Made by a program: the position numbers and the translations under genes. The notes under the pieces are model-generated. The model worked only from the letters and a program-made list of their open reading frames with translations, was not told the DNA's origin and did not search any database. DNA of 64,000 bases, taken from contig NC_092335.1 of assembly GCF_046630445.1 (NCBI RefSeq), forward strand, positions 627,967,501 through 628,031,500. The letters run 5' to 3'. Position 1 is the stretch's first letter, and each line of letters opens with the position of its first letter. The stretch comes from Rutidosis leptorrhynchoides. Its lineage: Eukaryota; Streptophyta; Magnoliopsida; Asterales; Asteraceae. Shown here piece after piece: positions 32,637-42,254 of this stretch.

Positions 32637-32790
32637 CACTACAAGAAAAAGCTCAAACCGGGACGACACTTTTTATGACGGCAATATGTGGTCCGAAAAA
32701 GTCTACCAAAAGATAAAACACAATGCTTTTTGGCTAGCTTTTTTTTGAACTCTTTGACCTTTTTTCCCGGAGATGTCGTCCCGAAAAGTA
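32637..32790 (+). mobile_element. CACTA (En/Spm) transposon left end
   Basis: CACTACAAGAAAA (32637-32649) is the classic plant CACTA terminus. The subterminal CGGGACGACA motif (32661-32670) recurs inverted near 32772-32784 (TGTCGTCCCG). The matching TAGTG end was not found to the right, so the element is truncated or interrupted by the Helitron-like DNA. Confidence 0.6.
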
Positions 32791-32794
32791 GCAT

Positions 32795-33289
32795 TCATAC
32801 TTTTTTTCCCGGGAAAAATTGGCTCGATGATGCCGAAGTTTCAGCAACGAAGTCCATGTTGATTGGTAATGTAGTTATCAGATGTCGTCCCACAAGACCT
32901 TCAAGGACACCAATTTTACCAAATAAATGATTCAGGAAGCTTCGTAAGGAAGAGGTATTGTTTCTACATAACGAAGCGGATTCATTCGGAAAGCAACCAA
33001 ATGAGCAATAATTATTATGAGTCAGACACCAGTGAAGACAGACTTCAGTCATCAACAAACGGGTGACATTTGGTTCACGGTGGTACATGTTACTCCTGAT
33101 AATTGCATTTCTTGTAGCAATTTCTAGTCGGAGATATTCGTCAAGAATGCCCGTACGTTGTATGGTCTTGTATGGAATAGCAGTACGACCCATAAGTAGG
33201 GTCATTTGATGTCGTGAAATCTCATGAGGAATAGCTTCAAGATCTTCACCGTTATAATAGAAATAAGTACCACTAAATGGTACGCCCAA
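32795..33289 (-). CDS. Unrecognised ORF within the CACTA-associated region
   Basis: The 164-codon minus-strand ORF reads MGVPFSGTYFYYNGEDLEAI at the start, with a more conserved-looking middle (EYLRLEIATRNAII, then MTEVCLHWCLTHNN). The frame extends upstream without ATG to a TTCAG (33303-33299), so it may be an internal exon rather than a complete gene. I cannot name a family; the middle is loosely reminiscent of plant transposon-associated proteins. Its last codons overlap the CACTA subterminal repeats, so the C-terminus as drawn is probably not authentic. A host gene fragment carried by a CACTA element is the alternative. Confidence 0.35.
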   Translation of the reverse strand: MGVPFSGTYFYYNGEDLEAIPHEISRHQMTLLMGRTAIPYKTIQRTGILDEYLRLEIATRNAIIRSNMYHREPNVTRLLMTEVCLHWCLTHNNYCSFGCFPNESASLCRNNTSSLRSFLNHLFGKIGVLEGLVGRHLITTLPINMDFVAETSASSSQFFPGKKV

Positions 33290-33818
33290 TAACTCACTGA
33301 ATTTTTTTTAGACTATACGGGTATGGCTTTCAAACATTCGAAACGTCACTCTTTGTTCATTAGTGATTCAAAGTTAGAATAGAATTCACACACGAGTGAA
33401 GGACAAAAGAACGAATCAACCAAAAGGAATGAAAACCAACTCATTCTTCTGAATTCATGGCCGATCTTAGAAATTTCGTTCAGATTGACTTCGCGACCTT
33501 CACTAATCGCTCTACGGTCTAACGATTATTTAGATCGGTTGTTAGTGGTGACAGAGAGTCGAATGAGTGAATAACTTCCAGAAGGGTGATTCATACTGTT
33601 AGTAGTGATTGAGACTGGAATGTGCGGATGTGAATCAGAAAGAGTGCATATAACATAACTACTCTTTAAATAAGCATGAAAAACTGGAAAATCCAAATCT
33701 GTACGCTAGAGTTAAAATATTCATTACTTTCACGGGATAATCTAAACATAAATTTTTTTTATCTGTTTAACCGTATACATTCCCAATTAATTGATAGATA
33801 ATATATTATATAGCTATA
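33290..33818. other. No gene supported
   Basis: Moderately AT-rich DNA between the unnamed ORF and the Helitron-like segment. The minus strand could carry an upstream exon of the unnamed ORF, but nothing is recognisable. Confidence 0.5.
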
Positions 33819-34331
33819 TCTAAACGGTAAAGTTGAAATGAATAGTACTATTCATTTTTTCACTATTCGTTGTTTTAACTCCCTAACTTTCATTAAAATA
33901 CAAATCGAACCCCCCACTTTATACGTATATTTTTCCTCAAATTTCACAAGCTTAACCCCCTAACTTTTATTAAAATACAAATCGAACTCCCACTTTACTA
34001 ACTTTTTTTTTTTACTAATATTCAATTTTCACAAACTTAACCCCCTAACTTGTATTAAAATACAAATCGAACCCCCACTTTATACGTAAAGTTTTTTCAA
34101 ATTTCACAAACTTAACCCACTAACTTTTATTAAAATACAAATCGAACCCCCACTTTACTAACTTTTTTTTTAAAAATAAAACTCGAACGCTAAAAGAAGC
34201 AACTTTCACAAAAGGAACAACCCTTCAATGTTATGTCGAAAAAAATTCTTTTTTACAAAATAGATCAAGACTTTTTTTTAACTCGCATTCAAAACGGAGC
34301 CCCCGACACGAAGCGAGGGCTCCACAACTAG
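33819..34331 (+). mobile_element. Helitron-like non-autonomous element, 3' end well defined
   Basis: The 3' end has a hairpin GGAGCCC (34296-34302) with GGGCTCC (34317-34323), then ACAA and CTAG (34328-34331) followed by T: the hairpin plus CTRR layout of Helitrons. A plausible 5' TC after an A is at 33819, but this is a guess. Inside are a perfect 22-bp palindrome (33836-33857) and four copies of a roughly 65-70 bp unit containing TAAAATACAAATCGAACCCC (about 33880-34165). No helicase is encoded. Confidence 0.6.
33880..34165. repeat. Tandem repeats inside the Helitron-like element
   Basis: Four copies of a unit with TAACTTTTATTAAAATACAA then ATCGAACCCCCACTTTA and TTTCACAAACTTAACCCC, alternating two tail variants (ATACGTA-type and CTAACTTT-type). 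Confidence 0.85.
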
Positions 34332-34621
34332 TTATTATTATTAATGTATAACAAATTCCAACTAGTCAAAATACTTAAACAAGACAAAGTAATACAAGTA
34401 TGATAAGTCAAAGTAAGATGAAGAGATTCCCATGACACAAGAATACCAACACAAATCATAATGCTCACAACTCTTTTTTATAAAGTCAATAAGTTGACCA
34501 TCTTTAAAACATTCCCCAACTCCTCCTCTATATTCTACATATAATCCCCTTTTCCCACATTGACATTATTCAAATCTCTCTATCCCCTAACCTTTTTTTT
34601 TTTTTTTTTCTCAAGAACATT
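34332..34621 (+). promoter_or_regulatory. Promoter and leader of the SAUR gene
   Basis: Only about 290 bp separates the Helitron-like 3' end from the SAUR start codon. TATA-like TCTATATTCT (34525-34534) or ACATATAATC (34537-34546) fits a short leader ending in a C/T-rich tract (34575-34613). A W-box-like TTGACC is at 34494-34499. No canonical TGTCTC auxin element was seen. Confidence 0.45.
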
Positions 34622-34990
34622 ATGTTAGGAAAGATGGGTTCGGTGAAGAAACTAGCCAAGAAAGTCAAGGTGAAAGTTATTAGTGGCACCGAACCATCAC
34701 ACCACGAGCACTTGCTCAAGGATCAAGAGGAAGCAGCATGTTCAACCCCAACCGGTTTTCTTGCGCTTTATATAGGGGAAGAGAGGCGTAGGTTTGTGGT
34801 TCCCACCGGCTACTTATCCCACCCTTTGTTCAAGATGTTGTTGGACAAAGCCTCGGATGAATTTGGGTTCGAGCAAAAGAATGGGTTGGTGGTTCCATGT
34901 AGTGTCGCGGCATTTCAAGAAGTTGTAACCGCGGTGGAATGTAGCAATGGGAAATTTGATCTTAGTAATTTGGTTCAAGAGTTGATTTAG
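34622..34990 (+). CDS. SAUR-family auxin-responsive protein
   Basis: The 122-residue intronless ORF has the SAUR core at residues about 42-110. Signature segments are GFLALYIGEERRRFVVP, GYLSHPLFKMLLDKASDEFG and GLVVPCSVAAFQEVV. An N-terminal basic stretch (KKLAKKVKVKV, residues 9-19) is typical of the family. SAURs are small auxin-induced proteins; in studied members they inhibit PP2C.D phosphatases to activate plasma-membrane proton pumps and cell expansion. Which SAUR this is cannot be said. ATG 34622 gives two methionines (residues 1 and 5); either could be the start. Intronless structure and small size are normal for the family. AATAAA follows the stop at 34994-34999. This is the only convincing host gene in the window, lying between a Helitron-like element upstream and a LINE about 770 bp downstream. 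Confidence 0.93.
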   Translation: MLGKMGSVKKLAKKVKVKVISGTEPSHHEHLLKDQEEAACSTPTGFLALYIGEERRRFVVPTGYLSHPLFKMLLDKASDEFGFEQKNGLVVPCSVAAFQEVVTAVECSNGKFDLSNLVQELI

Positions 34991-35751
34991 TGTAATAAAA
35001 GATTCAAAAAAGAGAGAAGTTGTGATTTTGGCAACTCCCTTTTGTAGGTTTTTAATGATCTATGTCAATGTAATCCTTTTGGTATGGGATTATAAAGTTG
35101 TTAATCCTTCATGTACTTTGACACAATTGACTTAATTTTGGGAAGATATGTAGTTGCTAGTTGTGATAACTTTAACCGTGTATGTATTAATTAAACAAAC
35201 CACATGAAGTATGAACTATTTTCACAAATTCCTTGGTACCTACCCAGAAAAAAAAAACAACTTTAAAATTAACTTTTGGTGTTGCTTATAAGTTGGATTA
35301 ACTAATCCATTTTTTCTAGATTATTGATTGATTGCACAAGTGGGATATCTTTAAGTATCTCTTAAACATATTTTAAGAGCCAATTGTTAGTAGTTGGTCC
35401 TTCCTGTACCCTTTTCTTTTCATTTACAAAGTAGGTTTTTCACTAGAAATAAGTCATACATAGACCAAATATAGATACCAAAACCGATATAACTCGCTAA
35501 ACTAATTGCAAATGTATCGTGTGTGTTGCAATAACTTGCAAATTACTCTTATTAAGGTGTTGCATCAATGTTTTTGGTGATTTTGTTTGCTTGCAGCTTA
35601 AGAGATGGTATTGTGTCAACATCTAACTTGTTTACACCAAAAGGATCTTCTTTTTATTCAAGATTACATCATTTCTAAGTTAAAAGTAACAAAATTTGAA
35701 ATCGGCAAATGTCAAAAAACTATAACAAATGAGTCAACTCTAATAAGCTTA
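34991..35751 (+). other. SAUR 3' UTR and intergenic DNA
   Basis: Contains the AATAAA signal just after the SAUR stop, then AT-rich sequence with no gene. It ends at the LINE target duplication. Confidence 0.6.
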
Positions 35752-35764
35752 CACACACTATCCT
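35752..35764. repeat. LINE-1 target-site duplication, left copy (CACACACTATCCT)
   Basis: This 13-mer is repeated exactly at 51613-51625, bracketing the LINE and the B2 element inside it. Its last base merges with the poly-T tail. Confidence 0.85.
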
Positions 35765-36840
35765 TTTTTTTTTAACGGCCAAGAATATATAAAACTCAAA
35801 ACAAACGCTCCCTAGCAAGACGCTAAGGGAGGATTACAAAGACATAACAAGCCATAAGTTCCAATTTGAAACTAAATGACTCCTATATTTAATCCAACGA
35901 AAAGTAAGTAATCTAATAACATCAAACAAACTACTAAGATTACAAAACGACTCGTTAAAAACAAAACCGTTACGATATTGCCATAAAACCCATAACGGAG
36001 CACACATGATAGCCACGATCCGAATTTGACACGAAGTAGATAAACGAACCCCCTCGATCCAAACTATAAAAGAATCCCATGAAGAAAAACAAGGCATGTT
36101 ACAATCTAACCAAACCCTGATCTTGAGCCAAATATTTCTCGCCACCGAACAATCAAAAAATAAATGATCCCGGGTTTCGACCCCATTAGAACATAAAGGA
36201 CAAACGATAGAATTAATGTCTATACCTTTTGCGGATAGATTCCAACGAACGGCAAGAGTATCAAGTCTAAAACGCCACAAAAAAACGTTAACTTTTCTAG
36301 GCAAGTACTTAAACCATGTAGTAGAAACACCAGAATCTGGAAGCTTGGAACGATCTATATAATCTCTCGTCGCTTTAACTGTGTACAGACCATCATTACT
36401 CAAAGTACACAACCAACGATCATCGCGGTCCGTAAGAATGAAATCATTCAACATTCTACGAAGATCATTAACCATATCAATATTTCGGCTACCAATCGAA
36501 TCTCTGGACCAAATGAATTGCCAATCGCCATTACTGTATTTATCGGCAATGCTATCATCTTTACCCAAATCCATATGAAAAATACGATTAAATTGAGAGG
36601 CTAAAGATTTATTACCACACCAAATAGCGTGCCAAAAACTAGTGTTGCGACCATTACCGATATCCATCTTAAATATATTCGAAGGCAACATACTGTCCCT
36701 CGTAGTTTTGGAACAAGCTAAGATGATATTTCCCCACATGCTTGTGCAATTGGAAGTGGGACTTAGAACATTATTACCATAAATAGAAATAATAACCTCT
36801 GCCCCTCGTCCGAATTGGAAATAAAACGCCACCTCCATTT
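35764..36840 (-). pseudogene. LINE-1, 3' part (ORF2 C-terminus, zf-RVT, poly-A tail)
   Basis: On the minus strand an open frame (36838-35834) contains the plant LINE zinc-finger region CPLCSNGVETRDHLFFDC preceded by VFLWRFRLDTLAVRWNL, and ends with RWIKYRSHLVSNWNLWLV. The first codons are out of frame with the typical RWRFISNS segment read in another frame at 36838-36790, so a frameshift is present. The poly-A tail appears as the T run at 35764-35773. The upstream half of the LINE continues at 50295 beyond element B2. Confidence 0.9.
36836..36840. repeat. Left target-site duplication of B2 (CATTT)
   Basis: CATTT recurs at 50290-50294, directly after the 3' LTR of B2. Confidence 0.93.
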
Positions 36841-39800
36841 TGTAGTGACCCGAACTTTTCCATGTTTATATATATTAATTGAGATTGATATTTACATGAT
36901 TAAATGTTTCCAACATGTTAAGCAATCAAACTTGTTAAGACTTGATTAATTGAAATATGTTTCATATAGACAATTGACCACCCAAGTTGACCGGTGATTC
37001 ACGAACGTTAAAACTTGTAAAAACTATACGATGACATATATATGGTTATATATATAGTTAACATGTTTTTATTATAAGTATGTATCTCATTAGGTATTTT
37101 AACAATGAGTTATATACATAAAAATGAGACTATTAATTTAAGAAACTCGAAAACGATATATATAACGATTATAGTTATAACAACGTCTTACTAGGTACAT
37201 ATGAATCATATTAAGATATTGATACACTTGGTTAATTATGTTAAATGATAAGTAAATATTTTATTAAGTGTATTAACAATGAAATACATATGTAAAAATA
37301 AGACTACTAACTTAATGATTTCGAAACGAGACATATATGTAACGATTATCGTTGTAACGACATTTAACTGTATATACATCATACTGAGATATATGATATA
37401 TCATAATATCATGATAATATAACAATTTAACATCTCATTTGTTATAATAAACAATGGGTTAACAACATTCAACAAGATCATTAACCTAAAGGTTTCAAAA
37501 CAACATTTACATGTAACGACTAACGATGACTTAACGACTCAGTTAAAATGTATATACATGTAGTGTTTTAATATGTATTCATACACTTTTGAAAGACTTC
37601 AAGACACTTATCAAAATACTTCTACTTAACAAAAATGCTTACAATTACATCCTCGTTCAGTTTCATCAACAATTCTACTCGTATGCACCCGTATTCGTAC
37701 TCGTACAATACACAGCTTTTAGATGTATGTACTATTGGTATATACACTCCAATGATCAGCTCTTAGCAGCCCATGTGAGTCACCTAACACATGTGGGAAC
37801 CATCATTTGGCAACTAGCATGAAATATCTCATAAAATTACAAAAATATGAGTAATCATTCATGACTTATTTACATGAAAACAAAATTACATATCCTTTAT
37901 ATCTAATCCATACACCAACGACCAAAAACACCTACAAACACTTTCATTCTTCAATTTTCTTCATCTAATTGATCTCTCTCAAGTTCTATCTTCAAGTTCT
38001 AAGTGTTCTTCATAAATTCCAAAAGTTCTAGTTTCATAAAATCAAGAATACTTTCAAGTTTGCTAGCTCACTTCCAATCTTGTAAGGTGATCATCCAACC
38101 TCAAGAAATATTTGTTTCTTACAGTAGGTTATCATTCTAATACAAGGTAATAATCATATTCAAACTTTGGTTCAATTTCTATAACTATAACAATCTTATT
38201 TCAAGTGATTATCTTACTTGAACTTGTTTTCGTGTCATGATTCTGCTTCAAGAACTTTGAGCCATCCAAGGATCCATTGAAGCTAGATCCATTTTTCTAT
38301 TTTCCAGTAGGTTTATCCAAGGAACTTAAGGTAGTAATGATGTTCATAACATCATTCGATTCATACATATAAAGCTATCTTATTCGAAGGTTTAAACTTG
38401 TAATCACTAGAACATAGTTTAGTTAATTCTAAACTTGTTCGCAAACAAAAGTTAATCCTTATAACTTGACTTTTAAAATCAACTAAACACATGTTCTATA
38501 TCTATATGATATGCTAACTTAATGATTTAAAACCTGGAAACATGAAAAACACCGTAAAACCGGATTTACGCCGTCGTAGTAACACCGCGGGCTGTTTTGG
38601 GTTAGTTAATTAAAAACTATGATAAACTTTGATTTAAAAGTTGTTATTATGAGAAAATGATTTTTATTATGAACATGAAACTATATCCAAAAATTATGGT
38701 TAAACTCAAAGTGGAAGTATGTTTTCTAAAATGGTCATCTAGACGTCGTTCTTTCGACTGAAATGACTACCTTTACAAAAACGACTTGTAACTTATTTTT
38801 CCGACTATAAACCTATACTTTTTCTGTTTAGATTCATAAAATAGAGTTCAATATGAAACCATAGCAAATTGATTCACTCAAAACGGATTTAAAATGAAGA
38901 AGTTATGGGTAAAACAAGATTGGATAATTTTTCTCATTTTAGCTACGTGAAAATTGGTAACAAATCTATTCCAACCATAACTTAATCAACTTGTATTGTA
39001 TATTATGTAATCTTGAGATACCATAGACACGTATACAATGTTTCGACCTATCATGTCGACACATCTATATATATTTCGGAACAACCATAGACACTCTATA
39101 TGTGAATGTTGGAGTTAGCTATACAGGGTTGAGGTTGATTCCAAAATATATATAGTTTGAGTTGTGATCAATACTGAGATACGTATACACTGGGTCGTGG
39201 ATTGTTTGAAGATAATATTTATCAATTTATTTCTGTACATCTAACTGTGGACAACTAGTTGTAGGTTACTAACGAGGACAGCTGACTTAATAAACTTAAA
39301 ACATCAAAATATATTAAAAGTGTTGTAAATATATTTTGAACATACTTTGATATATATGTATATATTGTTATAGGTTCGTGAATCAACCAGTGGCCAAGTC
39401 TTACTTCCCGACGAAGTAAAAATATGTGAAAGTGAGTTATAGTCCCACTTTTAAAATCTAATATTTTTGGGATGAGAATACATGCAGGTTTTATAAATGA
39501 TTTACAAAATAGACACAAGTACGTGAAATTACATTCTATGGTTGAATTATCGAAATCGAATATGCCCCTTTTTATTAAGTCTGGTAATCTAAGAATTAGG
39601 GAACAGACACCCTAATTGACGCGAATCCTAAAGATAGATCTATTGGGCCTAACAAACCCCATCCAAAGTACCGGATGCTTTAGTACTTCGAAATTTATAT
39701 CATATCCGAAGGGTGTCCCGGAATGATGGGGATATTCTTATATATGCATCTTGTTAATGTCGGTTACCAGGTGTTCACCATATGAATGATTTTTATCTCT

Positions 39801-40265
39801 ATGTATGGGATGTGTATTGAAATATGAAATCTTGTGGTCTATTGTTACGATTTGATATATATAGGTTAAACCTATAACTCACCAACATTTTTGTTGACGT
39901 TTAAAGCATATTTATTCTCAGGTGAATATTAAGAGCTTCCGCTGTTGCATACTAAAATAAGGACAAGATTTGGAGTCCATGTTTGTATGATATTGTGTAA
40001 AAACTGCATTCAAGAAACTGATTTCGATGTAACATATTTGTATTGTAAACCATTATGTAATGGTCGTGTGTAAACAGGATATTTTAGATTATCATTATTT
40101 GATAATCTACGTAAAGCTTTTTAAACCTTTATTTATGAAATAAAGGTTATGGTTTGTTTTAAAAATGAATGCAGTCTTTGAAAAACGTCTCATATAGAGG
40201 TCAAAACCTCGCAACGAAATCAATTAATATGGAACGTTTTTAATCAATAAGAACGGGACATTTCA
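36841..40265 (+). repeat. 5' LTR of B2
   Basis: 3425 bp. Two diverged copies of a ~174-bp U3 unit lie at about 37057-37230 and 37231-37404; B1 LTRs have one. From about 37430 on, the sequence follows B1 closely. Confidence 0.95.
37057..37404. repeat. Tandem U3 repeat in B2 LTR, unit about 174 bp
   Basis: Both units contain TAACAATGA, AGACTA-TAA, a CGA-ACGA-ATATAT block and TAACGATTAT, with substantial divergence. The 3' LTR pair is at about 47081-47428. Confidence 0.75.
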
Positions 40266-40267
40266 GT

Positions 40268-40284
40268 TGGTATCCGAGCGTTGG
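40268..40284 (+). promoter_or_regulatory. Primer-binding site of B2, altered
   Basis: TGGTATCCGAGCGTTGG differs from the B1 site at two positions, one within the 12 bases usually paired to the tRNA. Confidence 0.85.
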
Positions 40285-40474
40285 TCTTAGAGAACCAGAA
40301 TTTTGCATTAGTGTGTCTTATCGAGTTTGTTAGGATGCATTAGTGAGTCTGGACTTCGACCGTGTTTACTTGAAAAATGATTGCTTAATAAATTTTGTTG
40401 GAAACTATATATTTTTAACATGTGAATATTATGTGATATATTAATCTCTTAACGCGTTTGATATTATGTGATAG

Positions 40475-41089
40475 ATGTCTACCTCTAGAATAAGTTCCAT
40501 TGACTCACCTAATAATAATGAAGAGTCAAATGTAAATTGAAATGATTCGTGGACTGATTCACAAGTTCCCGAAGAGGAACCGGAAGAAGAGTCGGAACCG
40601 GAAGAAGAATCGGAACCTGAAGAAGAATCGGAACCGGATGAAGAAATAGAACCGGTGGGGGAAATAATAAAACGGTTAAGTAAAAGAAAATCCTCAACCA
40701 ACCGACCAAGGTTAATTATGGTCAATGGTGTTTCCGCCAAGGAAGCAAAATATTGGGAGGATTACCAATTCTCCGATGAATCGGATTCCGACGAGAATTC
40801 CGATGATGTTATAGAAATTACCCCAACTGAATTTAAAAAGGCAAAAGAAAATAATAAGGGAAAGGGCATAAAAATAGAGAAATCTAATTCCAACCCCGAT
40901 GAACTTTATATGTATCGTCAAACCCCGAAGTCCTTAAGTTGTAACAATGACCCGGGAACCTCTAAACCACCAGGTTTTTCTAAACCAATGTGGATCACGA
41001 CGGCTCGTATTAGGGGAACATCATATATCCCTAGAAACTTGGCAAAACGAACCAAAACCGAAGAAGAAGAAACAAGCGAGTCGGAATAA
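40475..41089 (+). pseudogene. B2 accessory ORF 1: acidic protein with one in-frame stop
   Basis: ATG 40475 opens MSTSRISSIDSPNNNEESNVN followed by TGA at codon 22 (40538-40540), then remains open to TAA 41087-41089. The acidic EPEEES repeats, basic KRLSKRK patch, SDESDSDENSDD segment and ETSESE end all match the B1 copy with few changes. The stop sits two codons later than the B1 stop, so the two copies were inactivated independently or carry different local changes. No domain recognised; role unknown. Confidence 0.65.
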
Positions 41090-41228
41090 GATAGTTGTAT
41101 TCGTGTGGTGTAATATATGTAATATAGTGTGCTTATGCTTTATGATATATGTAAAAATTGCTTGTATTAATAAGTATATTTTTTTTATGAATCTAACTCT
41201 TGTCTATTTTACAGTATAAAAACACAAA

Positions 41229-41913
41229 ATGGATAGACAACCCAATATTTTAAGAGACCTACCCCGGAGACATGATTGATGAAATCTTGTCTAGAGTCGG
41301 CCAGAATTCCTCGGCACAACTATTTAAGGCGAGATCAGTTTGTAAGACATTCGAAGAACGTTCCAAGAATGTCTTGGTTTATAAGAGACTTTCGTTTGAA
41401 AGATGGGGGATATCACATTGGGAAACCCATAAGTTACGATGTGTTTACTTTGACGCATATATTGCGGGGAACCCAAATGCTATTTTACGCAACGGGTTAA
41501 GAAATTATTTTGACTCAATATATCCGAATATTGGACTTCGTGATTTAGAAAAAGCGGCTAACATGCAACATAAAGAAGCATGTTATGCTTACGGATTAGT
41601 AATGTTCGCTTCTCACCAAAGTGAGAACAAGAACATCGGGCTACAACTATTAAACAAAACGTTTCCACAAGTGACGGAGTTGGTAATTGGGGTAAGAAAT
41701 GAGGTTTTTAGATTATTACGGGACTGTTGGACATTACGTAACCCTCGTCCCTTTGACGACGTTACAACACGCTGTCTTATCAACGGCCATGACGGTTATG
41801 TTGCACAAGACCAAGGATGGGAAGTGGTCCTAGTAAAACCAGAATGCATGACTTGTTTCTGGACGTATGAATTACGTGTCTTTATTGCCTTTGCTGAACG
41901 ACTTGTGTACTAG
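41229..41913 (+). pseudogene. B2 F-box accessory ORF, frameshifted in the F-box
   Basis: ATG 41229 starts MDRQPNILRDLP as in B1. One extra C in the run at 41262-41265 shifts the frame, giving a TGA at 41277-41279. A C-to-T change creates an in-frame ATG at 41272 just after the break, opening a 213-codon frame (MIDEILSRVGQNSSAQ) that keeps most of the F-box and all of the repeat and C-terminal regions. It lacks the N-terminal LP of the F-box. Apart from that, about ten amino-acid and nine silent differences separate it from B1. It could make a truncated F-box-like protein, but the loss of the LP motif makes SKP1 binding doubtful. Confidence 0.8.
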
Positions 41914-42100
41914 CTAGAATTATCTTCACAACTATCTTGTATCAAAGTTATTGTGTGCTATATTTCATGTTTTATGTAAAATAAGCGGTATTGTAAGTTT
42001 GTAAAATATTGTGTAAAAGTTTGAACGCGAAATATTATTATAATCAGTTTTTCATAGAGAATTGAAGTAGTTGAATTGTATATTAGCTACTAAGTATGAA

Positions 42101-42123
42101 CTTAACGGGTAAGTACTACCCGA
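42101..42123 (+). promoter_or_regulatory. PPT-like copy before gag in B2
   Basis: CTTAACGGGTAAGTACTACC corresponds to the B1 site at 16877-16896 with one G-to-A change, leaving a 6-bp stem. It resembles the bases abutting the 3' LTR (46848-46864). Confidence 0.55.
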
Positions 42124-42254
42124 ATTTAAACTTATAAAATGCTAATATGAAGAAAAAGCTTTTATAAATGAGTTCATATTATGCTACGAAATACTATTAA
42201 CTACTCTTAATATTCTGTATGATTAACTTGTTCCATTTGACTATTTTGAAGGAA

